Shown in pieces: positions 32,999 to 41,976 of a DNA stretch of 64,000 nt (within the stretch, counting starts at the first letter, position 1; each line of letters starts with the position of its first letter). Under the pieces are notes generated by a model. That model was not told where the DNA came from and ran no database searches. It saw only the letters and a list, made by a program, of their open reading frames with translations. This DNA comes from Calditrichia bacterium (lineage in GTDB: Bacteria; Calditrichota; Calditrichia; RBG-13-44-9; J075). A program made the translations under genes and the position numbers. Location of the stretch: assembly GCA_020635015.1 (NCBI GenBank), contig JACKAP010000003.1, forward strand, positions 592,486 through 656,485, written 5' to 3'.

Positions 32999-35900
32999 TC
33001 ATCGTTCCTCGCCCGTTTCATTCAATTCACGCATAAATTGGCTGAGCAGGGTATCATCGTTCTCCATTCGGCATATTTTCAGCAGCTTTTGGGTCAGTTG
33101 GGCATGATAGCGCTGCCATTGTTCCGCTTCCGCGGACTCCTGCGCTTCCCGGAAAGATTGTTCCAGGGCATCCTTTTGCGAAGCCAGCTCGGCGGCAAAC
33201 GCATCCCGCCATTTATTGGGGGGCGCCTCGATGCCTTCCGACATGATGCCGGCCATCTCCTGGAGCAGCCGCCACTGCAGCCGGCGACTCTCCACCAAGC
33301 GCACGATCGACTCATCCACCACCACCCGCAGCGCTTTGCGGTCGTGGTCGAAGACATAGACAAACGGTTCGCGCTGCTGCCGCTCAGCAGGATCGAGTTT
33401 CAAATAATCGCTTAGCAGCGTCATACGGTCATGCCATTGCTTCTTCTTCAGCGGCTTGAAGGATTCATGGAAGCGCCCTTCCCGGGCGGCCCAATCGCCG
33501 CAGGTGAAAGGCAGGTCCCATTGGTCGGTCTGCTCCGGTCCTTCATTAACCCGGTACTGCCGCACCACCCAATCCTTTTCCGGTGCGGGATTGCCCTCCA
33601 GGCTGAGGCGATCGATGAAGTGATCGCCAGCGGCGGGATTATACTTGAACAGCGGGAACACCCGGCTGTCCACCGCAAATTTTTCCTGTTGCGGGGCATA
33701 TCCTTTGGCCACGCCGTGATCGTGCGGCTCGGTGGCTTGCAAGTGGAGCAGGGCGGGACCGCCGAAGCGAATACCCTCCATCACCCCGGCGATCAGATGC
33801 CCGGGATAGCCGGGACTGCTTTGCAGGGTAAAGCAATTGGGATAGCGCAGGGCCATCCAGCCCAGGGCGGCTTTCCCGCTGGCTTCCACCACATCATCCA
33901 GGGTATTGATCACCGCAATCTTCAGGGGTAAGGTTCCGGAGAGGATTTCCGCCAGCCCGCCGATTTGCTGGCCGGCCAGGGTGACATCGTCAAGGATGGC
34001 GATTACCGGAGGGCAGGCTGCCCGCTCGTCTGAGCTGAAGTCCTCCCAACTCAAGCCATTCAACATCGCATCGTGCTGCGCGGGCTGATAGGCATCTTCC
34101 AGCAGCAGATCGGCCTTGCGCAGTTGCCGGAAGGTCTCCGCCATCTGCGCGGTGATCCCGCCAAAGACCCCGCGGGAGGCCGCGGCGATATTGTCGCCGG
34201 CATAGTTCATCCAGGGGGCGGCGAAGGGATTGTAGGGATAGGTGCTGCTCCAGAAGAATTTCCCCTGATTGCCCAACAGGAGCACCATGCGGGTACGGCC
34301 GCCGGCGCCCAGTTCGTTATATTTTACCGGCAACGTCTTTAATGCGCTCAGGGCTTCATTAAGCAGCTTCAAGTGCTGCTTCTCGATTTTCGCACGGCCC
34401 GGCTTATCGTTGAGCAGCGCCAACACCTCACCGCTCTCCGCCGCGCCGGCTTCCACCCGGGAGAGCCGTTTGCTGAATTCGTCGAAGTCGTTGATCTTTA
34501 CGGCGCTGTCCAGCTTCCCCTGGATCCGGGCTTCCAACTTGCTGATCCGCTCGCCGATCTGCTGCTGCAGCGTCTCGAAGCGGGGTTGCATCTCCGCTTC
34601 CACCGCCGCCAGCAGCAAGTGGATGGCGGTGCGGGCCCCGCTGCCGGGAAAGGCTTCATCTCCTCCGGGCAGGGTGTGATAGATCTTGCGGCGGAGCAGG
34701 TAGCGCATCATGGTTTCCGGTTCTTCTGCCACGACCACATCCCTCAATTGTTCGAAGGACAGCTCCGGCAGCGACATCATCACCTTCCAGCTACGGCGGT
34801 ATTGAGCGACCAGATCCTCGGTCTGGGGAACATTCTCCAGGGCGGCTTCCGGGCAGATATTCACACAGGTGGCGCAGCCGCTGCAGGCGGTTGGATTGAC
34901 CGCGATGGCCAGCACCTTGCCGCTCCCTTTCTCCTGGCGGTGCGCATTGTCAAAAAAGACGGCCGTGCGTACAATCGGAAGGTCCTGCACTTTTTCCTGC
35001 AGCAGGGCAAATTCCTCTGTCAGGGCCTTGGCTTGATCTTCTTTCGGGTTCATTTTCTCCAGCAGCTGCCGGAAAGCTTCGGCAAGCAAATCCCCTAAGT
35101 AACGGTATTGGCGCAGATCATCTTTGGAAAAAATCTGATAGGCCTGTTTCCCGAGGTGGCCGCTGATCCGGGAAAGCTGCAGCGGATCGTTGCCGTCCTG
35201 TTTGCAGAGCGCCAGACCGGTCTCGATCAATCCCGGGAAGTCCTGGATGCTTGCCGGCAGGGCGGTATCCGGGCAGTGGGTCCAGCAGAGGGCGCAGCCG
35301 CTGCAGCGTTCCGGGATCAAGCGGGGCATATCGCTGCGGATGGGGGCTTTGTCCTTGAAGGCGCTGCTGCGCGCCGGCAGCAGCCCGGAAGCCAGGTAGG
35401 GGTCGGTTAGCAGCAGATCGCTTTCATTGTTTTCATAGTGCAGTCCCACCGTATCCCACAAGCGCGGCAAGTCGAATACTGTCGACTCCGGTTTCGTGAC
35501 CTCCTGCACCGTCCAGGGCGCGTCCCCTTCCAGCGGGGCCAGGCCGACAAAAGCGGGCAGGGTATCCCAGGTCACGGTCTCCACCGCCGCGGCGCCCGCT
35601 TCAAACGCCGCTTTGCTGCCCTCCGCCACCAGGCTATGCATTTCCAGATTGGCGAGGATTTGCTGTTGAAAATCATCGCGCACGGCATCGGCGGCCTCAA
35701 TCGCCGCATCCTGAGCCACCCGCAAGAAGGCGCCGATAAAGGCGATGCGGGTGAACTGATCTCGATATCCGGCCATCGGGGCGGTTTTGCGGGCCACTTT
35801 CACCGGGTCTACCACGAACAGGCGCAGTTGCCGCTCGCGGATCTGCACCCGCACGCCTTCCGGAAGACTTTCCCAGAATGGCTGCGGCGCCAACGGGGAA

Positions 35901-37522
35901 TTGATCAGCAGGAATCCGTTTTTTTTCACCAGGGAAAGATCGTGTAGATAAGCGCTGTTGCTGGCCACCTGCCCGTCCAGCAGATGGGGGCCGTAGAGCC
36001 AGCCGGTCGCTTTGCGGCTGAACATCATCCCGAGCACCCGGGGCTGCCCCTTACCGCCATCCTGCATCTCCGGGGCAAAATACACCTGGGGATAGCCCTG
36101 CCCGTGCAGGGAGCGGGCCAGGGTTTCGCCCAGCGCTTCCGGGTCGTATTTGTCGGATACGATCATACGGATATGATGGATATCCGCTTTCTCGGCGCCG
36201 AGTTCCCGGGTGACGGCCAAGGCATGACGATGCAGATCGGGATACGCCTGGTACAGCGTCTGGCGGGCGAGGTCGAGCTTGGGATAGCGGGTGGGCGTCT
36301 GGGGAAATTGCACTCCCAGGTAATAACGGCGCTGCCCGGTGCCTTCCGGGAGCATATTTTCCACTGCCGCCAGCAGTTCCGCGTCTCCCGGCATGCTGCC
36401 GTCCAGCCCGTAAATGCCGGCATACAGCGCCGGCCGGTCTTTAACCTTATCATAGACGGCATGATTGGGATAAGGCAGAGCACCGGCAGTGCTCAAACTA
36501 TTCTCCAGGGCCTTATCAAGGCACAGGCGTAATTCGGCGGCAATCGGCAATTCCTGCTCCAGGGCGGGACGGGCCTGTTCCAGCACGGTTACCCCTTTAA
36601 AACCTTTAAGCAGTTTCGATATCAGTCCCCCGGGGAAGGGGCGCAGCAGACGTATATTCAGCACCCCCAGCTTGATGCGTTTTTCCCGGCGCAGATAGTC
36701 GGCCAGCGCCTCCAGGCGGGGCACAATCGCTCCCTGGGCCACCACCAGATAGGCGGCATCATCCACCCGGTAAGCTCCGACGCGGTCATAGACCCGCCCG
36801 GTCAATTCTCCAAACGCCTGCAGCGCCTGTTCGATCAGCATGACCAGATGGTCATCGAAATAGAGCGCCTGCCCCGCATAGGTCTGCTGGCGCTCCGGAC
36901 CGAAGCGGGCACCGCTGCCGGCAGGGCGGTCGGGGTCGAGCAAGCAGGGAATGCGGCGGCGCTGCGCGCCGAACAGCATCTCCTGAGCGGGGGTGGGAGC
37001 GTCAATCTCATCTTCCGGCGTGCCCAGGTATTTCGTCACCAGTTCCGGCTCCACCTGTTGAAACGACTGGAACGCCCGGGCGGTAAACGGCCCGTCAAGG
37101 CCGACGATCCCCGGACGCAGGGCGGTTTCCGCGATCCGTTGGGCGATCAGGGTCAGATCCTGCACTTCCTGCACATCACGGGCAAAAAACTGGAAATAGC
37201 CTTTGTCGGCCTGACGATAATAGGCTTCGTGGCCGCTGACATCGATCGCAGCATCGGCGGCTTCGTTGCAGGGGAGGTGCACCACCAACGGCAGCAGGCG
37301 GTGCGGCGCCAGGCGTTCGGTTTCGCTTACCGCATGGGCACCGGCCAGGGCCAGGGCCCGCCGGCCGCTCAGGGCCAGGCCGCAGGCTTCCGGAACCCCG
37401 CTGTCGATCCAGGTCGCGCCGCCGAGAGCGGCGGTGCGGGTGATGGCATTGTATCCGCTGTCGAGAGCGGCCGTTCCCGGGAAAGCATGATCGGCTGATT
37501 TTTTGCTTTTTCGAAAGAGCAT
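32999..37522 (-). CDS. Giant PFOR-like Fe-S protein with degenerate TPP domain
   Basis: 1507 residues arranged like pyruvate:ferredoxin oxidoreductase. An alpha-like N-terminal part is followed by PFOR domain II-like sequence (LGVLNIRLLRPFPGGLI), a gamma domain (about 490-690), two 4Fe-4S motifs (CSGCALCWTHCP, CSGCATCVNICP) and a TPP-domain-like region (about 1080-1300). The catalytic parts are lost. Where PFOR has GDGWAYDIGxGG the protein reads LDDVTLAGQQIGG, NTGGQ is replaced by EASGK, and the CxxC...C ligands of the proximal cluster are absent (YNELGAGGRTRM). It ends with a domain shared with the 880-aa protein. Probably an electron-transfer or scaffold subunit for Rnf rather than a 2-oxoacid oxidase (inference). 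Confidence 0.75.
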   Translation of the reverse strand: MLFRKSKKSADHAFPGTAALDSGYNAITRTAALGGATWIDSGVPEACGLALSGRRALALAGAHAVSETERLAPHRLLPLVVHLPCNEAADAAIDVSGHEAYYRQADKGYFQFFARDVQEVQDLTLIAQRIAETALRPGIVGLDGPFTARAFQSFQQVEPELVTKYLGTPEDEIDAPTPAQEMLFGAQRRRIPCLLDPDRPAGSGARFGPERQQTYAGQALYFDDHLVMLIEQALQAFGELTGRVYDRVGAYRVDDAAYLVVAQGAIVPRLEALADYLRREKRIKLGVLNIRLLRPFPGGLISKLLKGFKGVTVLEQARPALEQELPIAAELRLCLDKALENSLSTAGALPYPNHAVYDKVKDRPALYAGIYGLDGSMPGDAELLAAVENMLPEGTGQRRYYLGVQFPQTPTRYPKLDLARQTLYQAYPDLHRHALAVTRELGAEKADIHHIRMIVSDKYDPEALGETLARSLHGQGYPQVYFAPEMQDGGKGQPRVLGMMFSRKATGWLYGPHLLDGQVASNSAYLHDLSLVKKNGFLLINSPLAPQPFWESLPEGVRVQIRERQLRLFVVDPVKVARKTAPMAGYRDQFTRIAFIGAFLRVAQDAAIEAADAVRDDFQQQILANLEMHSLVAEGSKAAFEAGAAAVETVTWDTLPAFVGLAPLEGDAPWTVQEVTKPESTVFDLPRLWDTVGLHYENNESDLLLTDPYLASGLLPARSSAFKDKAPIRSDMPRLIPERCSGCALCWTHCPDTALPASIQDFPGLIETGLALCKQDGNDPLQLSRISGHLGKQAYQIFSKDDLRQYRYLGDLLAEAFRQLLEKMNPKEDQAKALTEEFALLQEKVQDLPIVRTAVFFDNAHRQEKGSGKVLAIAVNPTACSGCATCVNICPEAALENVPQTEDLVAQYRRSWKVMMSLPELSFEQLRDVVVAEEPETMMRYLLRRKIYHTLPGGDEAFPGSGARTAIHLLLAAVEAEMQPRFETLQQQIGERISKLEARIQGKLDSAVKINDFDEFSKRLSRVEAGAAESGEVLALLNDKPGRAKIEKQHLKLLNEALSALKTLPVKYNELGAGGRTRMVLLLGNQGKFFWSSTYPYNPFAAPWMNYAGDNIAAASRGVFGGITAQMAETFRQLRKADLLLEDAYQPAQHDAMLNGLSWEDFSSDERAACPPVIAILDDVTLAGQQIGGLAEILSGTLPLKIAVINTLDDVVEASGKAALGWMALRYPNCFTLQSSPGYPGHLIAGVMEGIRFGGPALLHLQATEPHDHGVAKGYAPQQEKFAVDSRVFPLFKYNPAAGDHFIDRLSLEGNPAPEKDWVVRQYRVNEGPEQTDQWDLPFTCGDWAAREGRFHESFKPLKKKQWHDRMTLLSDYLKLDPAERQQREPFVYVFDHDRKALRVVVDESIVRLVESRRLQWRLLQEMAGIMSEGIEAPPNKWRDAFAAELASQKDALEQSFREAQESAEAEQWQRYHAQLTQKLLKICRMENDDTLLSQFMRELNETGEER

Positions 37523-37555
37523 CGCTTCTTCTCTCAGTTCACAGGCATCGCGATT

Positions 37556-38353
37556 TTAGTGATTTAGCCAGACAATCGCGCCGGTAGGGCAGCGCAGGGT
37601 GGCAATTTCGGTTTCGTTGTGGGCCATCTCGTCATTGATCACCGGCAGGTTATTCTTCATAACGATCAGGCCTTCCGGGGCGTCGGCGGCACAGCGGCCG
37701 CAGGCGGTGCAGGCCACCTGGCAATTCTCCAGGATACCGTCCCCTTCCAGCAGAGACTTGCAGCGCACGAACAGTTGCCGGTTCACCGGCACCAGTTCGA
37801 ACAGCCCTTTCGGGCAGATCTCGACGCAATCGCCGCAGGCGGTGCACTTGTCTTCATCCACCACCGGCAGCAGGGTTAAACTCATGTGAATTGCATCGAA
37901 GGTGCACACCACCTCGCAATCGCCCAAGCCCAGGCAGCCGTAGGGGCAGGCTTTGCCGCCGCCGGCCACCGTCGCGGCGGCGCGGCAGGATTCGGCGCCT
38001 TTGTAGATTCCGGCGGTCGTCGCTACATCCGTCCCCCCGGCGCAGTGAAGGCGCGCCACCCGGCGTACGGCCGAGCCGGGATCGATCCCTAGATAGCTGG
38101 CGATATAATTGGCGGTATCCACCCCGCCCACCGGGCAGCCGCTGGGCTGCACCGCGCCGCCGACCACCTGCTCGGCAAACGCCCGGCAGCCCGGCAGTCC
38201 GCAGGCACCGCAATTGGCGCCCGGCAGCATGTCGGTCACCCGGTCGATCCGCGGATCTTCATACACCTTCAGGCGGGCATTGGCCACGGCCAGGATCACC
38301 GCCAGGGTGATGCTCAACCCGGCGATAAAGGCGATTGCTGTAAATGCGCTCAA
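37556..38353 (-). CDS. rnfB: Electron transport complex subunit RnfB
   Basis: 265 residues. An N-terminal TM helix (IAFIAGLSITLAVILAVA) precedes the Fe-S domain signature GANCGACGLPGCRAFAEQV with a further CPVGG. CPYGCLGLGDCEVVCTFDAI and two ferredoxin-like motifs follow (CTACGDCVEICP and CTACGRCAADAP; the latter lacks the usual fourth Cys, but RCPTGAI near the C-terminus may supply it). Translation starts at a TTG overlapping the TGA of the upstream 880-aa gene (TTGA). RnfB is normally the ferredoxin docking subunit. Here it is separated from rnfCDGEA by the PFOR-like gene and ppk2. Confidence 0.92.
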   Translation of the reverse strand: MSAFTAIAFIAGLSITLAVILAVANARLKVYEDPRIDRVTDMLPGANCGACGLPGCRAFAEQVVGGAVQPSGCPVGGVDTANYIASYLGIDPGSAVRRVARLHCAGGTDVATTAGIYKGAESCRAAATVAGGGKACPYGCLGLGDCEVVCTFDAIHMSLTLLPVVDEDKCTACGDCVEICPKGLFELVPVNRQLFVRCKSLLEGDGILENCQVACTACGRCAADAPEGLIVMKNNLPVINDEMAHNETEIATLRCPTGAIVWLNH

Positions 38354-40992
38354 TTGAACTTCTCCGCCCGCTTGATCAGCTCCTCCAGTCCAGGTTCATC
38401 CGGATGCTTCGGCTTACCGGGGTGGATGATTCGCACCGGGCATTTCTCCGCCGCTTCTACCAACTGGCGGAAAGTGCCGGCATTGATATCTTTGATAATT
38501 GCCTGTTTATTCTCGTTATAGGCAAACATTGCCTTGTTGGTGTTGATGCAGTCGTTACAACTGGTGCAGAGTGGGGTATCGATGTAAGGCTCATCAAAAG
38601 AGAGCGCTTCTTCCTCCTCCACCTCTGCTTCAGCCGGTGCCGGGGCAGGGCTTTCCGCAGGGGATGCGGCCGGTGCTTTTTTGGGTGCCGGCCGGGGGAC
38701 CGGAGGCGCCGCAGGCATGGCGGTCGCGCTACCTTCACTCAGCAGTCCTGCAGCGATCCGGGAGACGATCTCCTCGGTCAATTGCCCAACCGTCTGCGCC
38801 ATTTCCGCATGGTGCTGTTCGGAGAGATCGGAAATTTCACGCGCTTTTTCCGTTTCCAGCCGTTCTTTTTCCGCAGCCAGCACCGCCGCGACATGCGAAT
38901 TATTAATGCCGCCCAATTCCTGCAAAGCCTGCCAATTGGCGGCAACCTGATAGGTCAAACGGATCACATCCTGGGTCGGCACCACTCGCCAGAGCAGGCC
39001 GTCTTCACCGGCCATCAGGATAAAGGGGATCTTTTCATTACGCTTGCCCTCCGACAGGTCGAGATATTCGCTCACCGGCAGCATCTGGGGTGGCCAATCG
39101 GTGCGCGGCACTGCCAGGAACTGGGAGGATAGAGATTCTTCCTGAGCGAGGAAATCGGCAGCGGTAAATGCCATCATGGCGGTTTCCGTTGTGCTGTCCT
39201 CCTGATAATGCAATTCGTTCTCCGGCCAGCGGCGATCATTTTGCGGGGTGCGGCCGATGCTGAAGCGTTCGGCCAGGCCGCTCCCCAGGTCCGGCTGACA
39301 GCGGAATCCCGGCAGGAGGCGCGCTTCCAGCGCCGCCGCGGCATTGATATACTGAGCCAGCGAATCATCTCCGGCATGCCGAGGGTGATAAACGGCAAAC
39401 AGGGCCGGGCCTTCAAAAGCCAGCCCGACCTGGTAGGCCTCCAGCAGCGCCTCGGGATCGGCAATCGCTCCCTGGAAGACATAGCTGTTCTGAAGATTCA
39501 GGGCCATCTGCGGTAGGCGTGCGGTCCAGGCATTCAACGCAAGCGCCGTCGAGGAATTGGTGTGTGGTTCCGTCAGACTATCCTGCCTACCGGGGTGGGA
39601 ATTAACCGACGGATCCACCGCCGCGGCCGACTCGCAGATCTGATCAATTTGGAAGAGCACTTTCACCGGCATATCCGAGGCGAGAATTTCGATCAACAGC
39701 GCTTTATCGGCATCATTGAGACTACCGCTCTGCAGGTGCAGGATCACCGGAGGAAAGGCCGTCATTTCCCGGTGATTGAGATAATGTTCGTTAAATCCGG
39801 CAAAATAGGGATCGTGTTTATCTTCCCGATAGCGGTTGTCGACTTCCAGGCGGGCAATACGCACCGCTTTGAAAAACGCGGTCAGGTCGGCACGGCGTTC
39901 ATAATAGCGATTGAGCGCCTCCCGGCAGGTTCGCACCGGTGCATTCTCCGCTGCGCCCGTCCGCCCGCTGCCCGGTTCCACCAACCCGTATTTTTTCTGC
40001 ATTTGCGCGATCACTTCCCGGGCGGCACGGATCCGCTCGCGGCGTGGTTCGGGCAGCAGGCTCACCGGCTGACTTTCGGAAACAATCTCGGCAAAGATGT
40101 CGGCGTCCAGCTCTCCCAGAGCGGGATCACTCAGAGCGGCCTCGCTGTGATTTTCCGTGCGGCCGGGGTCATCCGGCTGCGCTTCGCTGCCCAACAGCCC
40201 CTCCAGGCGGAAGATCAGTTCATGCATCTCCTTTGCCAGGCGGGTCGCGTGTGTATCCCAGGCGCTTTGCTGCGCGTTTTGCAACAGCAACAGGGGCACC
40301 CGGGGATGGCAGGCATAGAGCTCGCCGGCATCCGGAAGCGTTTCCGCGATCGTATTCAGCCGGGCGGCGATATCTTTCCGGCGCTCGGCGGTCAGGTTCA
40401 GCGTCGACAGCACGGCATCGGCGGCCGTCTGCCACTGCTGTTTCAGGCTGCCGGTATTTGACTGGTCCAGCTGGCTTTTAATGCGGGATTCTACCGCCAG
40501 CAGAATCCGTTTCAGGCGTTGCCCCTCATCATCAGCGGCGCAGTGGGTCTCTGCCAGTTTGTCCACCAGCGACTTCAGGGGTTGACAGGCCAACCCTTCG
40601 GCCCCCTGGCTGAGGAACAGCGGGAAATGGTAGCGTACCGCCGTTGCATCCCGGTAGGCATGGAGCAGGACGGGGGTGAGCCGGTCGATGCGATAATCTT
40701 GCTTCTGGTAGGCTTTCGGGCGGATACCGCTGAGAAAAAATAGCAGCAGGTTCGCGAAGTGGTTGGAGGCTTCCGTCGCGGTCAGCGCCGGAGGCACTTC
40801 CGGCAGGTGAAGTAACGGCGACTCCTTGTGTGCCGTTAGCGTTGAATCCTCCGCGGCTGCGGTCGCTGTTTCTCCACCTTTGCCCTCAAATTCCTCGCCG
40901 ATAGCGGTCAGGGTATTCAGAAATGCATCATTTTCCGCCGCCGCACTGCCGTTATCCCCGCCATTGGGTTTATTTTGATCTAACGTCTTCAC
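38350..40992 (-). CDS. 880-aa PFOR-related protein with C-terminal [4Fe-4S] ferredoxin domain
   Basis: Starts at GTG (GAGAGG upstream). I do not recognise the first 400 residues, which are helical and contain few Cys. Residues about 425-740 are a divergent relative of the TPP-like and C-terminal regions of the 1507-aa protein: PVKVLFQIDQI parallels LKIAVINTLDD, GPALFAVYHPRHAGD parallels GPALLHLQATEPHDHG, and SEYLDLSEGKRNEKIPFILM parallels SDYLKLDPAERQQREPFVYV. A coiled coil and a Pro/Ala linker follow, then a ferredoxin domain DTPLCTSCNDCINTN...EKCPVRIIHPG (C-x2-C-x2-C...CP). No TPP motif remains. Its stop overlaps the rnfB start. Probably an Rnf-associated electron carrier (inference). Confidence 0.72.
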   Translation of the reverse strand: MKTLDQNKPNGGDNGSAAAENDAFLNTLTAIGEEFEGKGGETATAAAEDSTLTAHKESPLLHLPEVPPALTATEASNHFANLLLFFLSGIRPKAYQKQDYRIDRLTPVLLHAYRDATAVRYHFPLFLSQGAEGLACQPLKSLVDKLAETHCAADDEGQRLKRILLAVESRIKSQLDQSNTGSLKQQWQTAADAVLSTLNLTAERRKDIAARLNTIAETLPDAGELYACHPRVPLLLLQNAQQSAWDTHATRLAKEMHELIFRLEGLLGSEAQPDDPGRTENHSEAALSDPALGELDADIFAEIVSESQPVSLLPEPRRERIRAAREVIAQMQKKYGLVEPGSGRTGAAENAPVRTCREALNRYYERRADLTAFFKAVRIARLEVDNRYREDKHDPYFAGFNEHYLNHREMTAFPPVILHLQSGSLNDADKALLIEILASDMPVKVLFQIDQICESAAAVDPSVNSHPGRQDSLTEPHTNSSTALALNAWTARLPQMALNLQNSYVFQGAIADPEALLEAYQVGLAFEGPALFAVYHPRHAGDDSLAQYINAAAALEARLLPGFRCQPDLGSGLAERFSIGRTPQNDRRWPENELHYQEDSTTETAMMAFTAADFLAQEESLSSQFLAVPRTDWPPQMLPVSEYLDLSEGKRNEKIPFILMAGEDGLLWRVVPTQDVIRLTYQVAANWQALQELGGINNSHVAAVLAAEKERLETEKAREISDLSEQHHAEMAQTVGQLTEEIVSRIAAGLLSEGSATAMPAAPPVPRPAPKKAPAASPAESPAPAPAEAEVEEEEALSFDEPYIDTPLCTSCNDCINTNKAMFAYNENKQAIIKDINAGTFRQLVEAAEKCPVRIIHPGKPKHPDEPGLEELIKRAEKFN

Positions 40993-41006
40993 GGTTTCCT
41001 CTCCGG

Positions 41007-41972
41007 TTAAGATGCGGGCTGTACGCTGAATTTGTCAAACTCTTTCTCCAGGGCCTCCTGACGCATTTCGGGCGTAAAAATGCGTTTCGGGCGACGGATG
41101 TCTTCGTAACAAGGCACATTTTCGTTTTGATAGAGGATACCGACCGCAAATTTATCACTCAAAGTGGCATATTCGCGGGCTTTGACCATATCGGACGGAT
41201 CATGTTCCTGCTGATTTTTATAGAGCTTACCGACCCCTTCACTCAACTGCAAACCGTTGGGATGGGTCAGCATCATGATATTATCCGGCTTCTGGAGTAG
41301 TTCGTTGAAGATCGTCGGCGTAAAGTGGGGACAGCGCTGCATAATCCGGATGAAGGCGAAACCGTGATGATGATACGCCGCTTTGATGACGTTGTGCAGC
41401 ACTTCCGGGATCCACTCCACTACCTGGGCCACGAAGGACACATTGGTCACCGACAGCGTGGTCAGCGTCGGATTGAGGGCATCGAGGAAAGCCCCCTGAG
41501 GCGTGGTATTGCTCTTCAGGCCCCGAGGCGAGGTAGGCGATGCCTGCTTCTTGGTCAAACCGTAAATCCCGTTGTCATGCATCATCGCCACGATGTTCAT
41601 ATTATAGCGAATCGCGTGGATCCAGTGGGCGGTGCCGATACTGCAGCAGTCGCCGTCGCCCATGTTGACGAACACATGCAGATCCGGGCGGTGCATCTTT
41701 ACCCCTTCGGCGATCGGCAGGGCGCGGCCATGCAGACCGTGAAAGCCGTAGGTCTTCATATAGTGCGGGAAGCGGCTGGAGCAGCCGATACCGGAAACGA
41801 ACACGGTCTTTTCCGGGGGAAGCTGCTCATCGCGGCAGAGCTTCTGAACCGAGGTCAGGATGGCATTATCGCCGCAGCCGGGACACCAGCGCGGGATGTT
41901 GCTCTGGTAGTCTTCCATCGCGTAATAATCTTGTTCAAAATTGACGATGCTTTCGGTGTCTATGCCAAACAT
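41007..41972 (-). CDS. korB: 2-oxoacid:ferredoxin oxidoreductase, beta (TPP) subunit
   Basis: 321 residues. CPGCGDN and a further Cys in GIGCSSRFP ligate the cluster. TPP/Mg binding is by GDGDCCSIG and DNGIYGLTKKQASPTSPRG. It is the beta partner of the alpha-gamma fusion encoded 4 nt upstream. The best match by motif is 2-oxoglutarate:ferredoxin oxidoreductase of the KorAB type; pyruvate or branched-chain 2-oxoacids are alternatives. Products are acyl-CoA, CO2 and reduced ferredoxin. Unlike the two downstream PFOR-like proteins, its catalytic motifs are intact. Confidence 0.88.
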   Translation of the reverse strand: MFGIDTESIVNFEQDYYAMEDYQSNIPRWCPGCGDNAILTSVQKLCRDEQLPPEKTVFVSGIGCSSRFPHYMKTYGFHGLHGRALPIAEGVKMHRPDLHVFVNMGDGDCCSIGTAHWIHAIRYNMNIVAMMHDNGIYGLTKKQASPTSPRGLKSNTTPQGAFLDALNPTLTTLSVTNVSFVAQVVEWIPEVLHNVIKAAYHHHGFAFIRIMQRCPHFTPTIFNELLQKPDNIMMLTHPNGLQLSEGVGKLYKNQQEHDPSDMVKAREYATLSDKFAVGILYQNENVPCYEDIRRPKRIFTPEMRQEALEKEFDKFSVQPAS

Positions 41973-41976
41973 GATC

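Noticed and set aside
32999..37522. Functional pyruvate:ferredoxin oxidoreductase
   Set aside because: TPP/Mg and proximal-cluster motifs are replaced, so a NifJ-type name would mislead.
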